From positions 1 to 64,000 of the forward strand of contig DATNDG010000070.1 of the NCBI GenBank assembly GCA_035553515.1: DNA of 64,000 nt, written 5' to 3'. Source of the DNA: DAHUYF01 sp035553515. GTDB taxonomy: Bacteria > Pseudomonadota > Alphaproteobacteria > ATCC43930 > CGMCC-115725. Both the position numbers and the translations under genes were made by a program. Within the stretch, counting starts at the first letter, position 1. Each line of letters starts with the position of its first letter. This document shows, one piece after another, positions 1 through 8,453 of this stretch. The notes below the pieces were generated by a model. It searched no databases. It was not told the DNA's origin and was given only the letters and a program-made list of their open reading frames with translations.

Positions 1-94
1 GTCCATTGAGCAGGATATTTCGACATCGAGCCGGCGCCGCCAGAAGAGCGGCGCCACCGTGCAACTCCTTCGGGTCGCGCGGCGTTCGTCGCCC

Positions 95-283
95 ATGCTC
101 CAAGCTCCCGATGCGATCCAGATCGCCCACACCCTGATCGAAAAATATGGCGCCGCCGCGCTCGCCTTTGCGCGCGATCGCGCGGCGCGCGCGATCGAAG
201 TCGGCGACGACCTGGCCGCCGAGTCGTGGCAATCGGTAATCGAGGCCACGCGGGCCCTTTTGCGCCAGCCCGCCGGGGTGTAG
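95..283 (+). CDS. small hypothetical helical protein
   Basis: A 62-residue protein if translation starts at the ATG at 95. The frame is open from base 2, so a GTG at 59 or a start outside the window is possible, and no good ribosome site decides it. The sequence is Ala-rich and predicted helical. It carries the pattern Ala-x-x-Leu-x-x-Lys-Tyr-Gly-Ala-Ala, then Arg-rich helices and a Ser-Trp-x-x-Val segment near residue 50. The next gene (331-534) shows the same pattern, so the two look like tandem relatives. The pattern recalls small alphaproteobacterial DUF6961-type proteins, but this is a resemblance only. Function unknown. Confidence 0.5.
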   Translation: MLQAPDAIQIAHTLIEKYGAAALAFARDRAARAIEVGDDLAAESWQSVIEATRALLRQPAGV

Positions 284-330
284 TTTCCTCGCCGGAACTT
301 CATCTCCCGCCTCGCGTTCGACCTGGGATC

Positions 331-534
331 ATGCACATTAATCGTAACATCTGGACTGTCGCCGCCTGGCTCGTCGCCAAGCACGGACCTGCCGCCTCCA
401 AAGTAGTAAGCGCGCGCATCTCGCGATTGCGCGAGAAGGATGTGGAGCGCACGGCGATCACGTCGTGGCTCCAGGTCGACCAGGCCGTCCACGAGCTCAC
501 CCGCGCCCCCGGCGAGGGCGAGCGCGTTAACTAG
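331..534 (+). CDS. small hypothetical helical protein, relative of preceding gene
   Basis: A 67-residue protein starting at ATG 331, with only a weak GGGAT ribosome site just upstream. It has the layout of the gene at 95-283: Ala-x-x-Leu-x-x-Lys-His-Gly-Pro-Ala-Ala near the start, a basic helix with Arg at several positions, then Ser-Trp-Leu-x-Val near residue 47, and a helix ending Leu-Thr-Arg-Ala-Pro. The shared spacing suggests duplication. No signal peptide, Cys motif or membrane segment is seen. Function unknown. A longer frame from 226 overlaps the previous gene and is less likely. Confidence 0.55.
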   Translation: MHINRNIWTVAAWLVAKHGPAASKVVSARISRLREKDVERTAITSWLQVDQAVHELTRAPGEGERVN

Positions 535-693
535 AGTCGCCGCTCCCGGCCCGCCAAACCAGCTTAAGCAGAAGCGGAATTTGCTCGCGGCCGACCTGGT
601 GTTTGCCGGCGCCGACGTGTGATCCACGTCACACCCCGCCATTCCCGGCCAGGGCATTGTCGCAGGCCGCTGCACTGGAGAAGGGACGGCCGG

Positions 694-1047
694 ATGAGGC
701 GCGAGGCCGGCGAAAGCCAGCTCGGCAATCAAGTCTACAAGGCTCGCACGCAGAAGAGCATCGGCGAGGCAATCCATGCGCTGGAGCACCGCGGCGGCCT
801 CGCCGAGGTGCGTGCCGGGCTCGACGCGTTGCTGGCAGCGCTGAGCCGGCACGGCGACCGCCTCGCTGATCCGGAGCCGGTTTTCGCCTTGACCGCGCAT
901 GTCGCCGAGGAACTGAAGCGCAAGGCGCCCGACCGTCACACGCTCAAGACCATTCTGGTCGGCATCGCCGAGGAAGCGGAATCGGTCGGCGAGATCCTGG
1001 TTCCGGTGCTGTCGCTCAAGGACACCGTCATGGCGGTCTTTCCCTGA
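694..1047 (+). CDS. hypothetical helical protein, 117 aa
   Basis: The start at ATG 694 is chosen because AAGGGA lies 8 bases upstream; an ATG at 619 in the same frame lacks a site and adds an Arg/His-rich stretch typical of noncoding DNA. The product is soluble and mostly helical, with an N-terminal part rich in Ala, Leu and Arg. A C-terminal helical unit has alternating hydrophobic residues (Ile-Leu-Val-Gly-Ile-Ala at about residues 86-91). I recognise no family or catalytic motif. It ends 4 bases before the stop of the convergent uronate dehydrogenase gene, leaving no room for a terminator between them. Confidence 0.6.
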   Translation: MRREAGESQLGNQVYKARTQKSIGEAIHALEHRGGLAEVRAGLDALLAALSRHGDRLADPEPVFALTAHVAEELKRKAPDRHTLKTILVGIAEEAESVGEILVPVLSLKDTVMAVFP

Positions 1048-1051
1048 AGTG

Positions 1052-1864
1052 TCACCAGCGGCCGCGGTCGCCGGAGAACTCGGCCGAGGCGAAGGGGCCG
1101 CCCTGCATGAGGTCGCCGATCGGATCGGGCGGCCGGCCGCGCTCGGCGGCGAGCGCCGCATCGCGGTAATCCTCGGCGCGCCAGCGCGGGCGGTAGCCCA
1201 GGCGGAACGCCGCCTCGTTGTCCCACCAGCTCCGCTCATTGTCGGAGGCGCCGTAGACCACTTCGTAGGTCAGCGCCGGATGCTCAAGGCCGATGCGGAC
1301 GAGCTGGACGAGATCCTCGGGATGGAGCCAGATGGCGAGGCGCCGCCGGTCGACCGGGCGGTCGTCGACATTGCCGATGCGAATGCACAGCACACGCAGC
1401 CCATGCTTGTCGGCATAGAGCGCGGCCAGCGCCTCGCCGAATGCCTTGCTGACGCCGTAGCGTGAATCAGGGCGCACCAGCGCCGCAGTGCCGACGCGCT
1501 GGCGGCGCGGATAGAAGCCCATGGCATGGTTGGAAGAGGCGAAGACGACGCGCTCGACGCCGTGCCGCCGCGCCGCCTCGAAGAGGTTGCGGGTGCCGAC
1601 GATGTTGGCGTGGAGGATGGTCTCCCAGTCGTTCTCGACCGACATGCCGCCGAGATGAATGATGCCGTCGACGCCGGCCACGGCCGCCTCGACGGCCGCG
1701 AGGTCGCCGAGATCGGCGGCGACGAACTCCTCGCCGGCGGCGAGATCGCCGGGCGTCACCTTGTCGGAGAGGCGGAGCGCCGGATAGACGCCACGCAGCA
1801 TGGCGCGCAAGCGCCCCCCGATGCCGCCGGCCGCGCCGGTGATCAGCACGCGTTCGAGGGCCAT
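1052..1864 (-). CDS. udh: uronate dehydrogenase (SDR/epimerase family)
   Basis: Predicted NAD+-dependent uronate dehydrogenase, which oxidises galacturonate or glucuronate to the aldarolactone in the oxidative uronate pathway. The protein has the extended-SDR fold: Gly-rich nucleotide loop TGAAGGIG at residues 9-16, an Asp after the fourth strand, HLGG near residue 70, ASSNH at 109-113 and catalytic YGVSK at 136-140. The GMSVEN, SSNHAMGFYP and WWDN motifs match characterised uronate dehydrogenases closely as I recall them. Two ATGs occur at the start. The second (1864) is chosen because AAGGGAGG lies 6 bases upstream, whereas it directly abuts the first (1870). No other uronate genes are nearby. 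It lies downstream of the glnA terminator. Confidence 0.8.
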   Translation of the reverse strand: MALERVLITGAAGGIGGRLRAMLRGVYPALRLSDKVTPGDLAAGEEFVAADLGDLAAVEAAVAGVDGIIHLGGMSVENDWETILHANIVGTRNLFEAARRHGVERVVFASSNHAMGFYPRRQRVGTAALVRPDSRYGVSKAFGEALAALYADKHGLRVLCIRIGNVDDRPVDRRRLAIWLHPEDLVQLVRIGLEHPALTYEVVYGASDNERSWWDNEAAFRLGYRPRWRAEDYRDAALAAERGRPPDPIGDLMQGGPFASAEFSGDRGRW

Positions 1865-1925
1865 GGCCATCCTCCCTTGTCCCGTCGGCCTATGCGCAAG
1901 GGACTCTGGCGCGCCGGCGCATCAT

Positions 1926-1956
1926 AGAAAAGCCCCGCCGGCTGACCGGCGGGGCT
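1926..1956 (-). terminator. intrinsic terminator of glnBA
   Basis: A perfect 11-bp GC-rich hairpin (AGCCCCGCCGG, loop CTGA, CCGGCGGGGCT) followed on the minus strand by TTTTCT. It lies 26 bases after the glnA stop, so it should end the glnB-glnA transcript before udh. The plus-strand side has only TTTGT. Confidence 0.85.
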
Positions 1957-1981
1957 TTGTCGCGGGCCGGAGCGATGCCGC

Positions 1982-3391
<1,410 letters not shown>

Positions 3392-3471
3392 GTCCCTGTT
3401 CCCGTAGGTTGACTTGTTCCCCTTGGCTGCCGGCGGCGCGGCGGCGCGGTATCCCCCTCTTTGAAGCCCCT

Positions 3472-3810
3472 TTAGATCGCGTCCTTGCCCTTCTCGCCGG
3501 TGCGGATGCGGATCGCCTCGTCGATGGAGCTGACGAAAATCTTGCCATCGCCGATGCGGCCGGTATGGGCGGCCTGCTGGATGGCCTCGACGGCGCGCTC
3601 GACCATCGAATCCTCCATCACCACCTCGATCTTCACCTTGGGAAGGAAGTCAACGACGTATTCGGCGCCGCGATAGAGCTCGGTATGTCCCTTCTGCCGG
3701 CCGAAGCCCTTGGCCTCGGTCACGGTGATGCCCTGGATACCGACCTCGTGCAGTGCCTCCTTCACCTCGTCGAGCTTGAAAGGCTTGATGATCGCTTCAA
3801 CCTTCTTCAT
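3472..3810 (-). CDS. glnB: nitrogen regulatory protein P-II
   Basis: Small signal protein that senses 2-oxoglutarate, ATP/ADP and, through uridylylation, glutamine, and controls GlnE, NtrB and other targets. The ATG at 3810 gives exactly the canonical 112 residues; the longer upstream frame is not P-II-like. Tyr51 in the T-loop (EYVVDF) is the uridylylation site. GRQKGHTELYRGAEY (37-51) and the C-terminal VSSIDEAIRIRTGE are P-II signatures. GlnB is favoured over GlnK because the partner downstream is glnA and no amtB is present. The sigma-54 promoter upstream implies induction under nitrogen limitation. Confidence 0.97.
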   Translation of the reverse strand: MKKVEAIIKPFKLDEVKEALHEVGIQGITVTEAKGFGRQKGHTELYRGAEYVVDFLPKVKIEVVMEDSMVERAVEAIQQAAHTGRIGDGKIFVSSIDEAIRIRTGEKGKDAI

Positions 3811-3876
3811 GGGGTCCCGCCTTGCCGCATCACAAGAGGCCCGGCGCCGTTCGCCGGGCTCTCCCCGCACTGTTAA

Positions 3877-3892
3877 AGCATGAGCCGTGCCA
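3877..3892 (-). promoter_or_regulatory. sigma-54 (RpoN) promoter of glnBA
   Basis: On the minus strand the sequence reads TGGCACGGCTCATGCT. It has the invariant GG (-24) and GC (-12) separated by exactly 10 bases, and a full TGGCACG upstream half. Transcription would start near 3866, about 56 bases before the glnB start codon. This matches NtrC-dependent glnBA promoters of related bacteria. Confidence 0.85.
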
Positions 3893-3975
3893 CCCTGCTG
3901 CGCCGCAGCCAAGCGAAAGCTAGCCCGAATCGGGCCGCACTGAAACAGGCTTTTCTGCCTAAAATGTGATCAGGG

Positions 3976-3996
3976 CGCGCCCATTATCTGGGCGCG
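3976..3996. repeat. inverted repeat upstream of the glnB promoter
   Basis: Perfect 7-bp inverted repeat CGCGCCC-N7-GGGCGCG centred about 120 bases upstream of the predicted glnB transcription start, a usual place for an NtrC enhancer. It does not match the NtrC consensus well, and could instead be an RNA hairpin after the small gene ending at 4058. A second overlapping hairpin (GGCGC TTC GCGCC on the minus strand) would exclude it. The rest of 3900-4057 shows nothing clear. Confidence 0.3.
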
Positions 3997-4057
3997 AAGC
4001 GCCGCAGGAAAGCGTGGCGGACCGCTTGGCGCGGCTGGCGGTGGCTCGGCGGATGGC

Positions 4058-4321
4058 TTAGTGGACGACGTCGTTCTGGGCGAGATGGAGGACGGCGGAG
4101 ATCTGGGTCTCACAATCGCTGGGCGCCCCGGGTTGGCCCGTATGCTTGTAGGCGGCGATGGCGGCGCCGAAGATCTCCGCCACTTCCGCTTTGGTGAGGC
4201 GGCCGCGCCTGACCAGGAAGGCGAGGATCTGCGTCGTCAGCGTCAAATTGGCGCTGGCAATGGCGGCGGGCTCGACCTGGAGGCCGCGCCAACTGATCTT
4301 CAAGACGGTGCTCTCGGCCAT
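4058..4321 (-). CDS. small hypothetical protein, 87 aa
   Basis: Starts at ATG 4321 with AGGAG about 9 bases upstream. The longer frame reading into 4657 is an antisense shadow of the aminotransferase. The product is soluble with a short N-terminal beta segment (VLKISWRGLQVEP) and then helices, including a Thr-Lys-Ala-Glu-Val-Ala-Glu-Ile-Phe stretch that looks like the first helices of a small helix-turn-helix. Without a clear recognition helix I do not call it a regulator. It lies between the aminotransferase and glnB on the same strand, about 106 bases after the former. Function unknown. Confidence 0.65.
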   Translation of the reverse strand: MAESTVLKISWRGLQVEPAAIASANLTLTTQILAFLVRRGRLTKAEVAEIFGAAIAAYKHTGQPGAPSDCETQISAVLHLAQNDVVH

Positions 4322-4427
4322 ATTGTCGCTCCTGGACGGAATGGTCCGCGCGAAGAATAGCCGCAGGGATGTTAACCAATCCTTCCAGGCAACGGCCGGC
4401 CGCCGGCGATGCGGCGGCGTGCCCGGT

Positions 4428-5627
4428 TCAGGCGCCGGCGGGGCCGCGGCGATTTCCCTGGCGCTCGAGCCAGGCCTTGATGCGTTGGACCGCCTCGTCG
4501 AGCGCGGCGAGGCTCGCCGCATAGGAGAAGCGCAGATAGCCGTCGCCCAAGGCGCCGAAGCTGGTGCCGGAGATGGTGGCAATGCCGGCCTCGTCGAGAA
4601 GCCGGGATTGCAGCGTGCGGCTGTCGAAGCCGGTGCCGCCGATATTGGGGAAGGCATAGAAGGCGCCGCCCGGCACGGCGCAGCGGAAGCCCGGCAGCGC
4701 GTTCAGCGCCCTGATGATCATCTGGCGCCGCTCTGCAAACGCCGCCACCATGCGGGCTGACGGCTCGCGCGGGCCTTTTAATGCTGCAATTCCAGCATAT
4801 TGCGCGGCGGCATTGACGCAGGAATGGCAGTTGATGGCGAGCCGCTCGGCGGCGGCGAAGATCGCTTTGGGCCACACGCTGTAGCCCAGCCGCCAGCCGG
4901 TCATCGCATAGGTCTTGCTCCAGCCGTCGAGCAGGATGACGCGGTCCTTGAGCGACGGATAGGTCAGCAGGCTGACATGCTCGGCGCCGTCATAGACCAT
5001 CTCGCCATAAATCTCGTCGCTCATGATGGCGACATGCGGATGGTGCTCGAGCCCGCGGGCGAGCCGGTCAAGCTCGCTCCTCGGCACCGCGCCGCCGGTC
5101 GGGTTGGCCGGGCTGTTGAGAATGAGGAGCCGCGTCTTCGGCGTGATCTTCGCCAGCACCTCCTCGGCGTTGAAGGAGAAGCCCTTGGTTTCGTAGAGCG
5201 GCATCGGTACCGGCGTCGCGCCGGAAAACCGGATGACGCTCTCATAGATTGGGAAGCCGGGATTGGGGTAGATGATCTCGGCGCCGGGCTCGCCGAACAT
5301 CATAACGGCGAAGAACATGGTGACCTTGCCGCCCGGCACGACCAGCACCTGGTCGGGCGAGACGGTGACGCCGTGGCGGCGCTGGAGATCGGCCGCGACC
5401 GCCTCACGCAGCGGCAGGATGCCGTTGGCGGGCGTGTAGCCGTGATGGCCCTCGGCGAGCGCCTTGCGGCCGGCTTCGACGATATGGCCGGGGGTCGCGA
5501 AATCCGGCTGGCCAATGCCGAGATTGATGATGGAGCGGCCTTCGGCCTCCAGCGCCTTGGCGCGCGCCAGCACCTCGAAGGCGCTCTCCGTACCGAGCTG
5601 GGCCATGCGGCCAGCCATGGTCAGCAT
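4428..5627 (-). CDS. class I/II PLP-dependent aminotransferase
   Basis: Fold-type I pyridoxal-phosphate aminotransferase of the aspartate-aminotransferase superfamily, 399 residues. Motifs: GIGQPDF (38-43), the phosphate-binding GGK (99-101), Asn175 in NPTG, Asp204 in SDEIYGE for the pyridine nitrogen, and the Schiff-base lysine Lys238 in SKTYAMTGWRLGY (237-249). GAGGAGG lies 8 bases before the ATG, fixing the start. Substrate is not certain: aspartate, an aromatic amino acid, or another transamination near glutamate metabolism are all possible. Located between a PAS_5 gene (gap 81 bases) and the small gene at 4058, all on the same strand. Confidence 0.9.
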   Translation of the reverse strand: MLTMAGRMAQLGTESAFEVLARAKALEAEGRSIINLGIGQPDFATPGHIVEAGRKALAEGHHGYTPANGILPLREAVAADLQRRHGVTVSPDQVLVVPGGKVTMFFAVMMFGEPGAEIIYPNPGFPIYESVIRFSGATPVPMPLYETKGFSFNAEEVLAKITPKTRLLILNSPANPTGGAVPRSELDRLARGLEHHPHVAIMSDEIYGEMVYDGAEHVSLLTYPSLKDRVILLDGWSKTYAMTGWRLGYSVWPKAIFAAAERLAINCHSCVNAAAQYAGIAALKGPREPSARMVAAFAERRQMIIRALNALPGFRCAVPGGAFYAFPNIGGTGFDSRTLQSRLLDEAGIATISGTSFGALGDGYLRFSYAASLAALDEAVQRIKAWLERQGNRRGPAGA

Positions 5628-5708
5628 AGGGCGGTCCTCCTCGCTTTCTCCCTATATTCCCGATCGCAGCGCCCCTGCCAAGGGAGCGCGGCATCAGCGA
5701 GGGGCGCC

Positions 5709-6203
5709 TCAGAAGGCCGCCGAGCCGTCGGGGCGGTAGAGCACCGTGTAGGCGCAGAGCATGTCGACACGCCTGCCGTCGCCAGCCAGCGGCAGCAGCA
5801 GGTTTTCGACCAAAGCGAACTCGTGATGCGACCAGAGGCGCGGCTTGCCCTTCTGGCGCTGCGGCAGCGCATCGCAGACCGCAAGGCGCAGGCTCCGCAT
5901 CAGGTCGGCATCTTGGCCGATCGTCCGATGCGCCTCGTCGAACCAGAGTCCGGTCACCTCATGGCCGATCGCGTCGACAATGCCGGTGCCGGCAAGCCGG
6001 TAGCGCAGCCGGAAAGGGGATTGCTGAACGTCGAGCAGCCAGATGCCGGGCAACAGGTCTGGTACCTCGACCGGATCGAAGTGGCGGCGGGCCGGCAGCA
6101 GCGCTGCGCCCGGCGGGTGGATGCGGGTCCAATAACGGTAAAGCCGGATCAGACTCGGATGCCAGCCCGTGGTGTCGATCTCGATGTCGCTGTTGGTCTG
6201 CAC
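5709..6203 (-). CDS. PAS_5-domain protein
   Basis: A 164-residue soluble protein filled by one PAS_5-type (PF07310-like) domain: the Leu-x-x-Tyr-Trp start near residues 21-25, Pro-Asp-Leu-Leu-Pro near 48, and FRLRYRLAGTGI followed by a Gly-x-x-x-Thr-Gly-x-x-x-Asp segment. This is the pattern of a large, poorly characterised alphaproteobacterial family. No output domain is fused, so the role is unknown; ligand or redox sensing is only a guess. The start is GTG (6203), with GAGGACG upstream. It lies 64 bases after the pentapeptide-repeat gene and 81 bases before the aminotransferase, so the three could share a transcript. Confidence 0.8.
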   Translation of the reverse strand: MQTNSDIEIDTTGWHPSLIRLYRYWTRIHPPGAALLPARRHFDPVEVPDLLPGIWLLDVQQSPFRLRYRLAGTGIVDAIGHEVTGLWFDEAHRTIGQDADLMRSLRLAVCDALPQRQKGKPRLWSHHEFALVENLLLPLAGDGRRVDMLCAYTVLYRPDGSAAF

Positions 6204-6266
6204 GCGCCCGTCCTCGCGACAGAACCAGCCGGGGCGATCGTGGCCCGGCCGACCAAACGCATCGCT

Positions 6267-7559
6267 TTAGCTCCGGCCGCGCCCGTTCCGCGCGCGGCTG
6301 AGATCAACCTCGCTGAAGTCGACCTGATCGACGAGCGCCCCGCCGAAATCCGCCTCGTCGACCCGCGCCCGGCGCAGCGAGGCCTTGCGCAAATCGGCGT
6401 TGAAGAACTTGGCACCCTCGAGATTGGCGGGCAGATCGATGCCCTCGGCGCCGACGCGCTCGAGCGGCCCCAGATCGGCGCCGGCGAGCATGGCGCGTCC
6501 GAGATGCGCATGCGCCAGGGTCGCGCCGCGCAGATCCGCGCCGGTGAGGTTGGCCTCGCGCAGATCGGCAAGGGTGAGATCGCAGGCGGCGAGCAGTGCG
6601 CCCGAAAGATTGGCGCCGCGCAGCGCCACGTGGATGAGCTCGGCGAGCGCCAGATTGACCTTGCGCAGATCCTGGCCGCTGAGATCGGTGTCGTGCAGGA
6701 CGGCACGTTCGCCTTCGCGCCCGTCGCTGTCGATCCATTGGGCATGGAGCCGCAGCAGTTTCCTGAGCTGATCGGCGGCGATGCTGCGCAGCGTATTACC
6801 CTGCAGCTCGCCGCGGCCGACCGCCTCGTGCAGCGCGCCGGGATCGACGATCGCACCAGTGATGTCGGCGCCGCGCAGCTCGGCGCCGCCCAGCTTCGCG
6901 TCGGCGAGGATCGCGCCGCGCAGCACCGCTTCGTTAAGTTTGGCGTAGCTGAGATCGGCGCTCTCCAGGATCGCTCCGGTCAGGTTGGTGCGGCGCATAT
7001 CCGTGCCCGAAAGATCGGCACGGCGCAGCACGCTGTCGGTGAGCTCGGCCATGGAAAGCGCAGCGTGAGCGAGCTTGGCGCCGGAGAAATCTGCACCCTT
7101 CGCCTGCACGGATTGCAGATCCGCCGAGCGCGTCTGGTAGCCAGCACCCGCGCCGGGATCGACGTGGCCATTGGCGAGCGCGCCGTCGCGCAGATCGGCC
7201 TCGGCGAGACAGGCGCGCTCGAGCCGTGCGCCCCAGAGGCGTGCGCCGCGCAGATCGGCCTCTCGCAGATCGGCGCCGCCGAGGCTCGCCAGGCGAAGAT
7301 CGGCGACGAAGAGGTTGGCCTTCTCGAGCCGCGCGCCGTCGAGCCGGCAGCCTTGCAGATTGGCGCCGGTGAAATCGGCGCCCGAGAGGTCCTGATTGCT
7401 GAGATCGAGGCCGCTCAAGTCATGATGCGCGAGCGAGGCGGGCCGTCCGCCCCACCAGCCTTCGACATAGCGCTTCTGCAGCAGCAGCACGCGGCGCAGC
7501 TGCTGCTCAGTAAGCCGTGTCTTCGCGGGCGGCGCGCCCGACATTGCTCGTGCGGTCAT
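6267..7559 (-). CDS. pentapeptide-repeat protein, about 430 aa
   Basis: After about 35 residues without repeats, the protein has a long run of A(D/N)LXX-type pentapeptides (for example DLSGADFTGANL, ADLREADLRGARL), predicted to form a right-handed quadrilateral beta-helix. A helical spacer of about 45 residues (around Arg-Lys-Leu-Leu-Arg-Leu-His-Ala-Gln-Trp) splits it into two repeat blocks. No kinase, membrane or signal sequence is fused. The start at ATG 7559 is uncertain: a second ATG follows 15 bases later, a longer frame reaches 7739, and no strong ribosome site separates them. Some such proteins mimic DNA and protect gyrase, but nothing here shows that role. Confidence 0.85.
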   Translation of the reverse strand: MTARAMSGAPPAKTRLTEQQLRRVLLLQKRYVEGWWGGRPASLAHHDLSGLDLSNQDLSGADFTGANLQGCRLDGARLEKANLFVADLRLASLGGADLREADLRGARLWGARLERACLAEADLRDGALANGHVDPGAGAGYQTRSADLQSVQAKGADFSGAKLAHAALSMAELTDSVLRRADLSGTDMRRTNLTGAILESADLSYAKLNEAVLRGAILADAKLGGAELRGADITGAIVDPGALHEAVGRGELQGNTLRSIAADQLRKLLRLHAQWIDSDGREGERAVLHDTDLSGQDLRKVNLALAELIHVALRGANLSGALLAACDLTLADLREANLTGADLRGATLAHAHLGRAMLAGADLGPLERVGAEGIDLPANLEGAKFFNADLRKASLRRARVDEADFGGALVDQVDFSEVDLSRARNGRGRS

Positions 7560-7737
7560 GCGCGTAGTGTTGCTCAAGGCGCGGTGAAAATCTCGTCCGT
7601 TTACATCGAAAGCAAGCAGATCGAAAGCGCGCCAAAGCCCCAGCGAAAGCGTGTCCGCACCGCGCATTTTGCGTCCACGAGGAGCTGCCGCTGGCCTAGT
7701 ATGGAGCGCGAGTACGGAGGAGCAGAGGGGCTCCGGC

Positions 7738-8214
7738 ATGCCTCATTTCGAGGTGCATACTCTGGCGCAGGATCGCTGGCTCATCGACGGCATTTTCGTC
7801 GACAAGGAGACGGCGATCGATGATGCAAAGCTGCTGCTGGGACGCAGCAGCTCCTGCGACGCCGTGCGCGTGCTGCACGTTGAAGAGCGGCAGAGCAGCT
7901 TCTTCGAATGGACGATCTATGCCGCGGCCCGGCCCCGACCGAACTGGCGCCGCCGCATCGGTGCGAGCGCGCGAGCCGCGGCGAACCGGGAGCCGCCGGC
8001 AGCGCGTCCGACGCGGGCACAGCCGCGGCTGCCGGGGCGGCCGCCGAGCGCGGCACCGGCATTGCTGCTGGTCGCAGCCTGCGTGATCGTCGCGCTCTCC
8101 ATCCTCGCCGCGCCGCGACCGGCGCAACCCAAATGGGTCTGGGTGTTCGACCGGCCGGAGGCGTGGCAGCAGCACCCGCTGCGCAATCCCTGGAGTGGCG
8201 CGCTGTCTAAATGA
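7738..8214 (+). CDS. hypothetical single-pass membrane protein
   Basis: 158 residues, divergent from the pentapeptide-repeat gene with a 178-base shared upstream region that shows no clear promoter. The N-terminal 60 residues look like a compact alpha/beta domain (FEVHTLAQDRWLIDG, then RVLHVEERQ). A Pro/Arg-rich linker (66-105) follows, then one membrane helix (106-125) and a short Trp-containing tail (WVWVFDRP). AGAGGGG lies 8 bases before the ATG. The repetitive Arg/Pro linker is unusual but the frame is intact. Function unknown. Confidence 0.65.
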   Translation: MPHFEVHTLAQDRWLIDGIFVDKETAIDDAKLLLGRSSSCDAVRVLHVEERQSSFFEWTIYAAARPRPNWRRRIGASARAAANREPPAARPTRAQPRLPGRPPSAAPALLLVAACVIVALSILAAPRPAQPKWVWVFDRPEAWQQHPLRNPWSGALSK

Positions 8215-8267
8215 CCTGAGCGCGCGTCAACTCAGGGCGCGGTCATGCATGGGGCCGAGGAAGGAAT

Positions 8268-8345
8268 TGGGGCGAGTGACCGGATTCGAACCGGCGACAT
8301 CCAGAATCACAATCTGGCGCTCTAACCAACTGAGCTACACCCGCC
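8268..8345 (-). tRNA. tRNA-His (GTG)
   Basis: Full cloverleaf on the minus strand with anticodon loop TTGTGAT, so anticodon GTG for histidine. The extra G at position -1 can pair with C73, the histidine identity element, and the CCA end is encoded. D-arm GCTCAGTTGGTTAGAGC and T-arm GGTTCGAATCC are standard. Confidence 0.97.
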
Positions 8346-8356
8346 GCTGGCGCTGC

Positions 8357-8385
8357 TCCTAGCCTGTCGGGCCGTCCGCCGTCAA
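8357..8385 (-). promoter_or_regulatory. sigma-70-type promoter of tRNA-His
   Basis: Minus-strand CTTGACG, a 17-base spacer, then CTAGGA, with the predicted start just before the tRNA. It fits the alphaproteobacterial CTTGAC-N17-CTATAT pattern except for CTAG at -10. The same variant stands before hup and tRNA-Asp. Confidence 0.6.
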
Positions 8386-8453
8386 GCGCCGGGGGATTGC
8401 GGGCGCGGCGCGGAACTGGCACCGTGCGCCATTGGCGGAAGGAGAGCTGGGCC

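Noticed and set aside
49..94. Upstream GTG (59) as the start of the first small gene
   Set aside because: The frame is open to the window edge and the extra residues are Arg-rich without family pattern. ATG 95 is preferred but not proven.
619..693. N-terminal extension of the 117-residue protein from ATG 619
   Set aside because: The Shine-Dalgarno-like AAGGGA sits before ATG 694, and the extension is His/Arg/Pro-rich and not protein-like.
4800..7823. A 1007-codon open frame on the plus strand
   Set aside because: It is antisense to the aminotransferase, the PAS_5 gene and the pentapeptide-repeat gene, whose motifs are clear. Such long shadows arise from high GC at third codon positions and from the regular codon pattern of the repeats.
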